Assembly: GCA_003222855.1 (NCBI GenBank)
Contig: QHXH01000216.1
Location: forward strand, 1 to 7,829
DNA from: Acidobacteriota bacterium
Lineage (GTDB): Bacteria; Acidobacteriota; Blastocatellia; Pyrinomonadales; Pyrinomonadaceae
DNA: 7,829 nucleotides
Reading direction: 5' to 3'
Below, piece by piece: positions 1 through 6,182 of this stretch. Numbering within the stretch: position 1 is the first letter of the stretch; the number at the start of each line of letters is the position of its first letter. Made by a program: the position numbers and the translations under genes. The notes below the pieces were generated by a model. It searched no databases and had not been told where the DNA came from. It saw only the letters and a list, made by a program, of their open reading frames with translations.

Positions 1-523
1 TCGGCGAATAAAGAAACTCGAGCTGCGCTGCGGCGGTCTTCTCGCTGTTTTGCTGCTTTACCAGGTTTCCATCCAGAATTACCTCGTCTTTGTGGGCTCG
101 CGCTTCCTCTTCAAGAAAGCAAATCAGGTGAAACTGTCCCGTAAAAGAGTAGCTTGTGCCGTTGACGCGCGCAGTGGTGAATTCAAACGGCGCAATCTCG
201 TTAAATGTCGCAAATTCATAGGCGTCCCCGCGGCCGCTGTAAACGCCGGGCCGATGATCTCTGTCCGGTTCGCCGCTGTACTCCCACAGCGTTATATGAT
301 CAAAACCTTCGAACCCGGCCGGTAATGGACCTTTTGGGTAAAAGTAACCGCTGGGATTGAACCCACACTGCGGCCGAACTGCGGCAGCCGCAACCGCGTC
401 GGTACTTCGCGTTTGCCTCTTTGTTTCGCGTGCATAAACAGATGCGGTAAGAGTGAAGTAAGTGAGAGTAATTAGGCTGAGAGCTGCAAAGCACCTCAAA
501 CATTGCCGGGTCAGTTCGAACAT
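1..523 (-). CDS. Exported protein of unknown function, 3' end cut off by window edge
   Basis: I do not recognise this family. The reading frame runs from an ATG at 523 and stays open to base 1, giving 174 codons with no stop, so the C-terminus lies outside the window. A Shine-Dalgarno AGAGG lies 5 bases before the ATG and supports this start. Residues 1-31 form a typical Sec signal peptide: a short N-terminus with R6 and R10, a hydrophobic stretch at about 11-27, then V-Y-A before a likely signal peptidase I cut at A31/R32. There is no lipobox cysteine, so it is probably periplasmic, secreted or outer-membrane associated rather than a lipoprotein. The mature part begins with a polar, Ala-rich stretch (32-49). 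It then becomes rich in Gly, Tyr, Phe and acidic residues, with cysteines at 53 and 135 that could pair, which suggests a beta-rich domain. It follows ftsK by 88 bases on the same strand and may be co-transcribed with it. The frame is secure; the function is unknown. Confidence 0.8.
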   Translation of the reverse strand, partial: MFELTRQCLRCFAALSLITLTYFTLTASVYARETKRQTRSTDAVAAAAVRPQCGFNPSGYFYPKGPLPAGFEGFDHITLWEYSGEPDRDHRPGVYSGRGDAYEFATFNEIAPFEFTTARVNGTSYSFTGQFHLICFLEEEARAHKDEVILDGNLVKQQNSEKTAAAQLEFLYSP

Positions 524-528
524 GAAAG

Positions 529-533
529 CCTCT
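529..533 (-). promoter_or_regulatory. Ribosome binding site of the exported protein
   Basis: On the minus strand the sequence AGAGG stands 5 bases upstream of the ATG at 523. It is one of the few clear Shine-Dalgarno sequences in the window and fixes the start of a gene that has no stop codon inside the window. Confidence 0.6.
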
Positions 534-611
534 TTACAACAATGAAGAAGCGGAAAGACGAGAGGAGACTACGGCTCTTGGGATGCGAGATAGGCGAATG
601 AAGGTTGCAGG

Positions 612-3008
612 CTACTCAGCTTCCTGCTCGTCCCACTCGCCGACCAATTCGAATGCTTTTTGCAGGATGGGACGCGGGCGGGCGCCGTCGGCTTTGCCGA
701 TCAAGCCTTCGCGCTCCATTTGATCGAGCACGGCGGCGGCACGGCCATAGCCGATGCGCAGGCGGCGTTGCAGGACTGAGGTGGAAGCTCGCTTCATATC
801 GACGCAGATGCGCAGCGCGTCTTCAAACAACTCATCGCGTTCGCCGTCCGAATCCTCGAGACCCATCGCTTCTTCGTCGGATTGCGTAATGGTCTCGTCA
901 TAGTCGGGCTCCCATTGCGCCTTGATATGCGAAACGATTTTGTTGATTTCCGATTCATCGACATACGCGCCGTGCACGCGCAGCAGACGCGAGGATCCGG
1001 GGGGCAGGAACAGCATGTCGCCGCGGCCCAGCAGATGTTCCGCGCCGTTGGTGTCCAGAATTGTGCGCGAATCGACTTTCGAAGACACGCGATAAGAAAT
1101 GCGGGAAGGGAAGTTCGCCTTGATCAGTCCGGTGATCACATCAACTGAGGGTCGTTGGGTGGCCAGGACCAGATGAATGCCGACCGCGCGCGCCATTTGC
1201 GCCAGTCGCGTGATCGAATCCTCGACTTCATGACCTGAAGTCATCATTAAGTCGGCAAGTTCGTCGATGATGATCACGATGAAAGGCATACGCGTCCACG
1301 GCTCGCCGTTTTCGTCAAAGTCTTTGACCGAATTGCGGCGCTCGCGCTCAGCGTTGTAGCCGTCTATGTTGCGCACGCCCCAGCCGGCCAGCTCTTTGTA
1401 ACGACGCTCCATCTCGGCCACAGCCCAGCGCAGCGCGCGGGCAGCAGCCAGGCGTTTCGGATCGATCAGAATCAATTTCACTTCATCGGGCCGCGCGCGG
1501 TAAAGGATCGAAAGCAGGAGGGAATTCACGCCGACCGATTTGCCGGAACCGGTCGTGCCGGCGATCAGCAGGTGAGGCATCCTGGCGAGATCGCTAACGT
1601 AATTCAGGCCATCGATTGTTTTGCCGAGCGCGATGGTCAGTTTCGAAGTTGATTCTTTGAAAGCGCGAGATTCGATCACTTCGCGCAGAAAAATCGTTTC
1701 GCGGCGCGGGTTGGGAACTTCGATGCCGACGTGGGGCTTGCCCGGCATGCGATCGATGCGAATCGATTCGGCTTTGAGAGCGAGACAAAGATCATCGACC
1801 AGTCCTGTTACTCTCGAATACTTGACGCCGGGATCCGGCTTGAATTCGTAAGTCGTGACCACGGGACCGGGACAGATGAATTTGATTTGGCCGGTGACAT
1901 TGAATTCGCGGCACTTCTCGGCCAGCTTCGTCGCCATGCCGAGCAGCTCATCGTCCGCCTGCTCACTCCGCATTTGCGGTTCATTGAGGAGTTCGACCGA
2001 GGGTAGTTGGTAATCTGACGAGGAAGTCTTTGGTGAAACTCTGCGCGCGCCGCTGAAATCCAAACTGCCGGCCGCCGGTGTTTCCGTCTTTCGTTTGACG
2101 GCAGCCTCGCGCACCATGTCCTCAATTAACGCGGATTCGGCCGTCTCGGTTTTTCCGCGAGTGGTCGAGGCGCGTTTCGTGGCCGCGGTTGCGGCGCCGG
2201 CGGCAGCCGACATGGTTTTCGGCGGCGCCTTCGTGGCCGCACTGAATGAAAGAAATGCTTCGGCGAGTTCCGGATTGCTGGATCTTATTTCCGTTCCCGT
2301 CTCGGCCCGCGTCGTTTGCATGGAAGAAGCAACTTCTGTTCTTGCTTGTCGCTTCAGTTCGATTCGCTGTTGACGTTTCTCACGCCGAGCCAGCCGCCAG
2401 GCGCGAAATCGCTCAGGGATTGAGCGCAACACGCCGAAACGATCGCCGAGTGTCGTCGCGAATGTTTCATAGAAGTGTGCGAAAGAAAAATTTGTCGCCA
2501 GCAAAAGGCCGGTGGCCGCGATTGCGACTAACAGGATCGTCGTACCGATCGTGTTGAGCCCGCCGACGAGCGCGCGCGCAATCAACGCTCCAACCAGACC
2601 GCCTGCGTTAAAGCTGGCATCATAGAAGGGCCTGATATTGGCGAGCGAGAGCAGTGCGGCGGAGGAGAGAACCAGCACGATCAATCCCGCGAGCCGTGAA
2701 ACGGGAGCGTTGATGCGGCGCGCGCGGAAACGTCGCCAGGCTCCGGCGATAATCAGAAAAGGAATCAGATAGGCAGCCAGGCCAATCGATTGAAAGAGCG
2801 CGGCCGCCACGTTGGCGCCTACCACGCCAATCCAATTGTGCGCGCCGGTTTCTCCCGCCGCGTTCCAGGAAGAATCGTTCGGATTGTAAGAAGCGAGGCA
2901 AAGGCCCAACAGCAACGCCAGCGCGACCAAACCAATTGCAATGATCTCGTTGACGCGCGTATTGCGTGGCGCGGGCTCGATTTCCAATTCAGAGGATATT
3001 GCGGCCAT
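612..3008 (-). CDS. ftsK: DNA translocase FtsK, with a ~20-residue gap in the motor domain
   Basis: FtsK is a septum-anchored hexameric DNA pump that moves chromosome ends to dif and activates XerCD. Numbered from the ATG at 3008 (798 residues), the N-terminal membrane domain has helices at about 21-40, 60-90, 106-124 and 152-171. A basic, Ala/Thr-rich linker follows (about 195-345). The motor comes next: an alpha subdomain, Walker A GTTGSGKS at 484-491, Walker B IIIDE with D582 and E583, and the family signature ATQRPSVDVITGLIKANFPSR. The C-terminal gamma winged helix at about 726-785 normally reads KOPS-type DNA. The segment after LIDPKRL (L520) runs directly into AAARALRW. FtsK proteins normally have about 20 more residues here, with a core like YEGIPHLL and VVTD. 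An in-frame TTG at 3023 would add 5 residues, but it lies inside a palindrome, so I prefer the ATG. Neither start has a clear Shine-Dalgarno. The gene ends with TAG and lies 93 bases after prfB. Family identity is certain; whether the motor works is open. Confidence 0.96.
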   Translation of the reverse strand: MAAISSELEIEPAPRNTRVNEIIAIGLVALALLLGLCLASYNPNDSSWNAAGETGAHNWIGVVGANVAAALFQSIGLAAYLIPFLIIAGAWRRFRARRINAPVSRLAGLIVLVLSSAALLSLANIRPFYDASFNAGGLVGALIARALVGGLNTIGTTILLVAIAATGLLLATNFSFAHFYETFATTLGDRFGVLRSIPERFRAWRLARREKRQQRIELKRQARTEVASSMQTTRAETGTEIRSSNPELAEAFLSFSAATKAPPKTMSAAAGAATAATKRASTTRGKTETAESALIEDMVREAAVKRKTETPAAGSLDFSGARRVSPKTSSSDYQLPSVELLNEPQMRSEQADDELLGMATKLAEKCREFNVTGQIKFICPGPVVTTYEFKPDPGVKYSRVTGLVDDLCLALKAESIRIDRMPGKPHVGIEVPNPRRETIFLREVIESRAFKESTSKLTIALGKTIDGLNYVSDLARMPHLLIAGTTGSGKSVGVNSLLLSILYRARPDEVKLILIDPKRLAAARALRWAVAEMERRYKELAGWGVRNIDGYNAERERRNSVKDFDENGEPWTRMPFIVIIIDELADLMMTSGHEVEDSITRLAQMARAVGIHLVLATQRPSVDVITGLIKANFPSRISYRVSSKVDSRTILDTNGAEHLLGRGDMLFLPPGSSRLLRVHGAYVDESEINKIVSHIKAQWEPDYDETITQSDEEAMGLEDSDGERDELFEDALRICVDMKRASTSVLQRRLRIGYGRAAAVLDQMEREGLIGKADGARPRPILQKAFELVGEWDEQEAE

Positions 3009-3017
3009 AAAATTGTA

Positions 3018-3037
3018 CGACAAACTTCAGTTTGTCG
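3018..3037. repeat. Short palindrome copy 1, just upstream of the ftsK start
   Basis: This is a perfect 20-base palindromic unit with arms CGACAAACT and AGTTTGTCG around a central TC. It ends 9 bases before the ftsK ATG at 3008, exactly where a Shine-Dalgarno would be expected. A second copy with identical arms and a different central dinucleotide lies at 3078-3097; the two copies start exactly 60 bases apart. No T-run follows on either strand, so it is not a standard intrinsic terminator. It looks like a REP-type intergenic repeat. Confidence 0.8.
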
Positions 3038-3077
3038 CTTTGCTTCAAGCTAGAGACCAGTTGCGCACAGTCATTGA

Positions 3078-3097
3078 CGACAAACTAAAGTTTGTCG
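3078..3097. repeat. Short palindrome copy 2, just after the prfB stop
   Basis: The arms CGACAAACT and AGTTTGTCG are identical to those of copy 1 at 3018-3037, here around a central AA. It begins 4 bases after the prfB stop codon (TAA, 3104-3102) in the direction of transcription. The fixed arms with a variable centre suggest that the pairing, not the loop sequence, is what is kept. It could slow exonucleases at the prfB 3' end or act as a weak attenuator, but this is inference. Confidence 0.8.
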
Positions 3098-3101
3098 GAC
3101 G

Positions 3102-4194
3102 TTATGCCGCGCGACGCGACAGAAGATATTCCTTGATAAAGTCATCGATGTCTCCATCGAGCACCGAATCCACATCGCCGCGCTCGAGCTTCGTACGTGC
3201 GTCCTTCACCAAACGATAAGGCGCCAGCACATAATTCCTAATTTGCGATCCGAAACTTATGTCCTGCTTATTGGCTTCCAACTCTTTTGTTTCGGCGCGA
3301 CGCTTTTCCAATTCCAATTCATACAAACGCGACCGCAAAACCTGCATTGCCACGGCGCGATTCTGATGTTGTGAGCGCTGGTTCTGGCACTGGACGACGA
3401 TATTGGTGGGCAGATGCGTGATGCGCACCGCTGAATCTGTCGTATTGATGTGCTGACCACCGGCGCCGGTCGAGCGATAGGTGTCGACGCGTAAATCCTT
3501 GTCGTTGATTTCGACTTCGACTGCTTCATCGATTTCCGGATAGACGAACAGCGAAGCAAACGACGTATGCCGCCGCGCGTTCTGATCGAACGGCGAGATG
3601 CGCACGAGACGGTGCACGCCAGCTTCGGCCGCGAGCAAGCCATATGCGTATTCCCCTTCAACCTTGAATGTCACGCTCTTGATTCCTGCCTCTTCACCCG
3701 GCTGATAGTCAATAATCTCCGTTTTGAAATCGCGGCGTTCGGCCCACTTCAAATACATTCGCAGAAGCATCTCGGCCCAATCCTGCGACTCAGTTCCGCC
3801 CGCGCCGGGATGAATCGTGCAGATCGCATTGCGACCGTCGTTTTCGCCCCCTAGCAGCGTTTCGGTTTCTGCGGCGACGAGTTCGTGCTCAAGTCGCGCG
3901 AGCAAGGCGCGCAATTCATTCAGCGAGCTTTCATCTTCTTCAGAGAATTCAAAGAGCACTCCCGCGTCTGAAATTTCAGTTTCGAATTTCTCCTGCCGCT
4001 CGATCGTCCGCTGCGCGCGGCTGCGTTGCTGTAGCAGCTTCTGCGCGGCTTCCTGATCCGACCAGAAGTCCGGCGCAGAGGCCTGCGCTTCAATCTGGTC
4101 TAATTCGGCACGCTTTGCCGGGACATCAAAGAAACCTCCCGAGTTGCTCGACCCGTTTCTTTAGATCCTCATACGAATTTCGTAATTCCTGCAT
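3102..4194 (-). CDS. prfB: Peptide chain release factor 2, expressed through a +1 programmed frameshift
   Basis: RF2 recognises UGA and UAA stop codons in the ribosomal A site and triggers release of the finished protein. The gene has two parts. A leader of 22 codons starts at ATG 4194 and ends at TGA (4128-4126). The main frame is reached by skipping base T4128 and continues from GAT at 4127 to TAA at 3104-3102. The joined product is 363 residues, close to the 365 of the E. coli protein. The stop-recognition tripeptide SPF is at 200-202 and the catalytic GGQ at 245-247, within STGAGGQHINTTDSAVR. The main frame has its own ATG at 3959, but starting there would lose 78 residues of domain 1, so the frameshifted form is the real product. 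An in-frame ATG at 4212 would add 6 residues. Neither start has a strong Shine-Dalgarno. The gene sits 74 bases after lnt, a neighbour pair that I recall from other acidobacteria. Confidence 0.96.
4126..4140 (-). promoter_or_regulatory. RF2 autoregulatory +1 frameshift site
   Basis: On the minus strand the sequence reads GGG AGG TTT CTT TGA. It has every element of the known prfB recoding site: an internal Shine-Dalgarno-like GGGAGG, a 3-base spacer identical in length to that of E. coli, the slippery codon CTT, and the in-frame TGA as codon 23. When RF2 is scarce the ribosome pauses at TGA, the CTT tRNA slips by +1 onto TTT, and full-length RF2 is made. When RF2 is plentiful, translation stops after 22 residues. 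The base after TGA is T rather than the more usual C. Confidence 0.95.
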
Positions 4195-4223
4195 TGATAC
4201 TGTCGCAATCATTAATAAAGCTT

Positions 4224-4274
4224 GTGTAGCGCAAGCTGTCAGCTTGCGGCACAAACTGACAGTTTGCGCTACAC
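4224..4274. repeat. Compound palindromic repeat spanning the lnt stop codon
   Basis: The outer arms GTGTAGCGCAA (4224-4234) and TTGCGCTACAC (4264-4274) are perfect 11-base inverted copies. Inside are two hairpins side by side: CGCAAGCT-GTC-AGCTTGCG (4230-4248), which is perfect over 8 bp, and CAAACT-GAC-AGTTTG (4252-4266). The second shares its CAAACT/AGTTTG core with the palindromes at 3018 and 3078, so all may belong to one repeat family. The lnt stop codon TAG (4271-4269) lies inside the right outer arm. No T-run follows, so a classic terminator is unlikely. It looks like a small non-coding mobile or REP-like element placed at a gene boundary. Confidence 0.8.
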
Positions 4275-5216
4275 GAATCTCCTTTTCATAAAACTTGCGG
4301 AAACAAATCCCAAACTAATCAAGGCACAGGCGTAAACGAAAGCGTCGCCATGCCGCGAATAAAAAGTCGTGCCTTCACCGTTCTTGCTAATCGTCCAGGT
4401 TCGCACTGCCGTTTGAAAGCCGGGCGTGACATCGAATGTCTCGCCGTTCGAATTTATGAAAGCAGTGATACCGGTGTTTGTCACGCGCACCAGATCGCGA
4501 TTGTTCTCGACCGCGCGAAAAATGGCGTTGGCCAGATGTTGTCGCATCACCGGTGTTGGCCCGAGGTATCCATCATTCGAAATATTTATCAGCACATCGG
4601 CGCCTTCGTTCGTGAAGCTGCGCGCGATCGCGGGGTGCGCGGCCTCTATACAAATAAAAACCCCGGCGCGAAGCGCGCCGAGGGGCATCAGCGTATAAGA
4701 ACTGCCGGGGGTAAACTCGCCGACGATTCCCCGCACCGAACTCGCGCCCGGTAGCCATCGGGGCAGCGGCACGTACTCGCCAAACGGCATCAGGCGGATT
4801 TTATCATAACGCGCGGCGATTGCACCCTCTTCATTTACCATGACGGCAGAATTTTGATCGCCGCCATCTGAAGCGGGCTCGAGCGAGTTCAGCAGAATCG
4901 AGGTGTGATTGTCGCGCGCGAAGTCACCGACGACTTGCCGCAGATGCGGATCGCGCGAGTAACTGAAGTTCATCGGCGACTCGGGCCAAATGATCAAGTG
5001 CGAGTCGCTTGCTACGCCAAATACCGGGTGCGCCTTGGCATCGTTCAGTGCCGAGAGGCTTAAAGACAGATGACGCTGCAGGAGAGCATTCATCTCGGCG
5101 GTATCCCCAGAAAGATCCATCGGGACGTTTGGTTGAATTGCGATGACGATCAGGGCTGGCGTGGCTTCATCCCGATGTTCCGGACGGGGTTGAAAACTAG
5201 GTATCGCCATGATCAT
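4269..5216 (-). CDS. lnt: Apolipoprotein N-acyltransferase, C-terminal catalytic (nitrilase-like) part
   Basis: This is the periplasmic carbon-nitrogen hydrolase domain of Lnt, which moves an acyl chain from phospholipid to the N-terminal cysteine of lipoproteins. The catalytic triad is present: E79 in WPES, K139 in RYDKIRLMPFGEYVP and C189 in FICIE. The supporting E147 and E191 are present too. The K-to-E spacing of 8 and the C-to-E spacing of 2 match E. coli K335/E343 and C387/E389. The typical C-terminal TFYSRHGD motif and last membrane helix (about 290-308) follow. In this frame the codons before the ATG stay open back to 5249 and encode a hydrophobic stretch, VVTLFVGVMIMAIP, which fits the helix normally joining the two halves. 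The part is therefore either a downstream partner translated by reinitiation or the rest of a gene broken by a 1-base indel. An internal ATG at 5210 has better Shine-Dalgarno spacing. The stop codon is supplied by a palindromic repeat. Family assignment is secure; the intact or broken state is not. Confidence 0.9.
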   Translation of the reverse strand: MIMAIPSFQPRPEHRDEATPALIVIAIQPNVPMDLSGDTAEMNALLQRHLSLSLSALNDAKAHPVFGVASDSHLIIWPESPMNFSYSRDPHLRQVVGDFARDNHTSILLNSLEPASDGGDQNSAVMVNEEGAIAARYDKIRLMPFGEYVPLPRWLPGASSVRGIVGEFTPGSSYTLMPLGALRAGVFICIEAAHPAIARSFTNEGADVLINISNDGYLGPTPVMRQHLANAIFRAVENNRDLVRVTNTGITAFINSNGETFDVTPGFQTAVRTWTISKNGEGTTFYSRHGDAFVYACALISLGFVSASFMKRRFV

Positions 5217-5218
5217 AA

Positions 5219-5223
5219 CACCT
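5219..5223 (-). promoter_or_regulatory. Shine-Dalgarno overlapping the stop of the upstream lnt half
   Basis: On the minus strand AGGTG, a perfect match to the CACCU of the usual anti-Shine-Dalgarno, overlaps the TAG stop (5224-5222) of the membrane half. It lies 2 bases from ATG 5216 and 8 bases from the in-frame ATG 5210; the latter is the ideal distance. This arrangement would allow terminating ribosomes to restart on the catalytic half. It favours a functional two-part gene but does not prove it. Confidence 0.5.
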
Positions 5224-5860
5224 ACGAATAAGGTGACAACAGCCGGCGTCTAATCAGGAAAAGCGCAATGGCTGTGTTCGAAAGTACAATCACGAAACCG
5301 ACTGAGTAAACGCCGCCCCATCGCGCGGATTGAATCATCAGCGGATGAAACGCTTGCGAATAACCGATCGCATTCCAGACTTGTCCTGTTACCGAGTAAC
5401 GCAACCAATCAAATGAAATCCACAGGAAGGGAACCAGAATCAATGCAGTCGTGCCGAACCGCGCGATGAGGTGTGAAGTGGAGGCGCAGCAAAGAGCCGG
5501 AAACAAAGCGACGAGAAGTATGGGCAACAGCAAAAGCGGATAGGCGAACCAGGCGCTAATATGCGCATAGTGGATTATTGGATAGGTAAGCCACCAGCAG
5601 GTTCCATAAAAAAAGATTGTCCCCCATAACCACCCCGCAACGAGTGCTCTTCGCGGGGTGAGAGCGCGGGCGACGACTATTAACAGGGGCGCGACACTAA
5701 GCCAGGCGAGGAACCACAAGTCAAAATCTGGAAATGAAAGCACGGTCAGCAAGGCAGAGCCTGAGACCAGCGATGCTTCGGCCGGAGTCGGAAAGCTCGA
5801 CTGAATCGCAGTCAAGACGCGAGATCTCGCGAGCCGAGTCGTGATTTCGCGTTCAGACAC
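5222..5860 (-). CDS. lnt: Apolipoprotein N-acyltransferase, N-terminal membrane part
   Basis: This is the membrane half of Lnt (212 residues). It shows about six hydrophobic helices, at roughly 27-45, 48-66, 72-92, 103-126, 134-153 and 180-200. Family features include the FPDFDLWFLAWLSVAPLL segment near the N-terminus, a Trp-rich WLWGTIFFYGTCWWLTY helix, and a WLRYSVTGQVWNAIGYSQ stretch comparable to E. coli EWLRGWLFTGFPWLQFGYSQ. The start is GTG at 5860: an in-frame TAG lies four codons upstream, so there is little room for an earlier start, and the Shine-Dalgarno is weak. The frame ends in SPYS-TAG at 5224-5222. The catalytic half begins 5 bases later, in the -1 frame. Combined length (about 527 residues plus the linking helix) is close to the 512 of the E. 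coli enzyme, so nothing large is missing. I see no heptameric slippery site in the 27-base overlap of the two frames. The gene follows a 500-base stretch without genes, which probably holds its promoter. Confidence 0.88.
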   Translation of the reverse strand: MSEREITTRLARSRVLTAIQSSFPTPAEASLVSGSALLTVLSFPDFDLWFLAWLSVAPLLIVVARALTPRRALVAGWLWGTIFFYGTCWWLTYPIIHYAHISAWFAYPLLLLPILLVALFPALCCASTSHLIARFGTTALILVPFLWISFDWLRYSVTGQVWNAIGYSQAFHPLMIQSARWGGVYSVGFVIVLSNTAIALFLIRRRLLSPYS

Positions 5861-6019
5861 GCCCCGAGTCTAACAGCATCACTACGCAGGGCTAAGGATA
5901 GTGCAGTTTGAAATTCTGGAAGTGAAACGGACCAGGTGCTCGCGTCGAAAATTTTTTCTGGAACGATCCACTGCGCCTGCTCAACAGCCGAATTGAGCGG
6001 TCAAATTACAAAAAGCGGC

Positions 6020-6054
6020 ACTGTCAAAGTGACAAAATTCGTCTTTTTGACAGT
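6020..6054. repeat. Inverted repeat, 9-bp arms, alternative to the 6023-6092 fold
   Basis: ACTGTCAAA (6020-6028) and TTTGACAGT (6046-6054) are perfect inverted copies around a 17-base loop. The left arm overlaps the left arm of the larger nested fold at 6023-6092, so in RNA the two pairings exclude each other. As DNA it could instead be an operator for a dimeric regulator upstream of lnt. Neither role can be decided from sequence alone. Confidence 0.5.
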
Positions 6055-6092
6055 CCCGGTTACTTAGAGACGAATACTCTTCTCACTTTGAC
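6023..6092. repeat. Nested inverted repeats, possible structured RNA
   Basis: Outer arms GTCAAAGTGA (6023-6032) and TCACTTTGAC (6083-6092) pair over 10 perfect bp. Inner arms ATTCGTCT (6037-6044) and AGACGAAT (6068-6075) pair over 8 perfect bp. The order is properly nested, giving a rod of 18 bp with a small internal loop and a loop of about 23 bases. Two independent stems in the right order within 70 bases are unlikely by chance. If transcribed leftwards this would lie in the lnt leader; if rightwards, in a small RNA reaching the hairpin at 6183-6208. Confidence 0.5.
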
Positions 6093-6182
6093 GTGGCGCA
6101 GGAGGACAAGTCAGTGGAAACTGTTTCGACGCCGAATTAGTTGGGTTTTCGCTCTGTCGCTGAAAGAGCCGTAAACGCGGGA

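Noticed and set aside
300..503. Short minus-strand ORF of 67 codons starting at 503
   Set aside because: It is a shifted frame inside the exported protein. The frame from 523 has a Shine-Dalgarno and a signal peptide and is open to the edge, while this one is Cys- and Arg-rich without family features.
1103..1110. GGGAAGGG on the plus strand, matching the E. coli KOPS consensus GGGNAGGG
   Set aside because: Seven fixed bases on two strands are expected about once per 8 kb by chance, and the FtsK orienting motif of this organism is unknown.
605..2557. Several plus-strand ORFs opposite ftsK
   Set aside because: They mirror the strongly conserved ftsK frame on the other strand and have biased, Arg-rich compositions typical of antisense shadows.
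3018..3097. Two repeats separated by a 40-base spacer, considered as a minimal CRISPR
   Set aside because: There are only two copies, the units are full palindromes with differing centres, there is no leader and no cas genes are present.
3257..3661. Minus-strand ORF of 134 codons inside prfB
   Set aside because: It is another frame of prfB, whose true frame carries SPF and GGQ at the expected positions.
5222..5251. Programmed -1 frameshift joining the lnt halves
   Set aside because: The overlap of the two open frames contains no X XXY YYZ heptamer and no evident stimulatory hairpin; reinitiation or an indel explains the layout better.
6047..6080. TTGACA at 6047-6052 as the -35 of a plus-strand promoter
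   Set aside because: No good -10 box lies at 16-18 bases; the better TA-rich hexamers are at spacings of 20 or more, and TTGACA is part of an inverted repeat.
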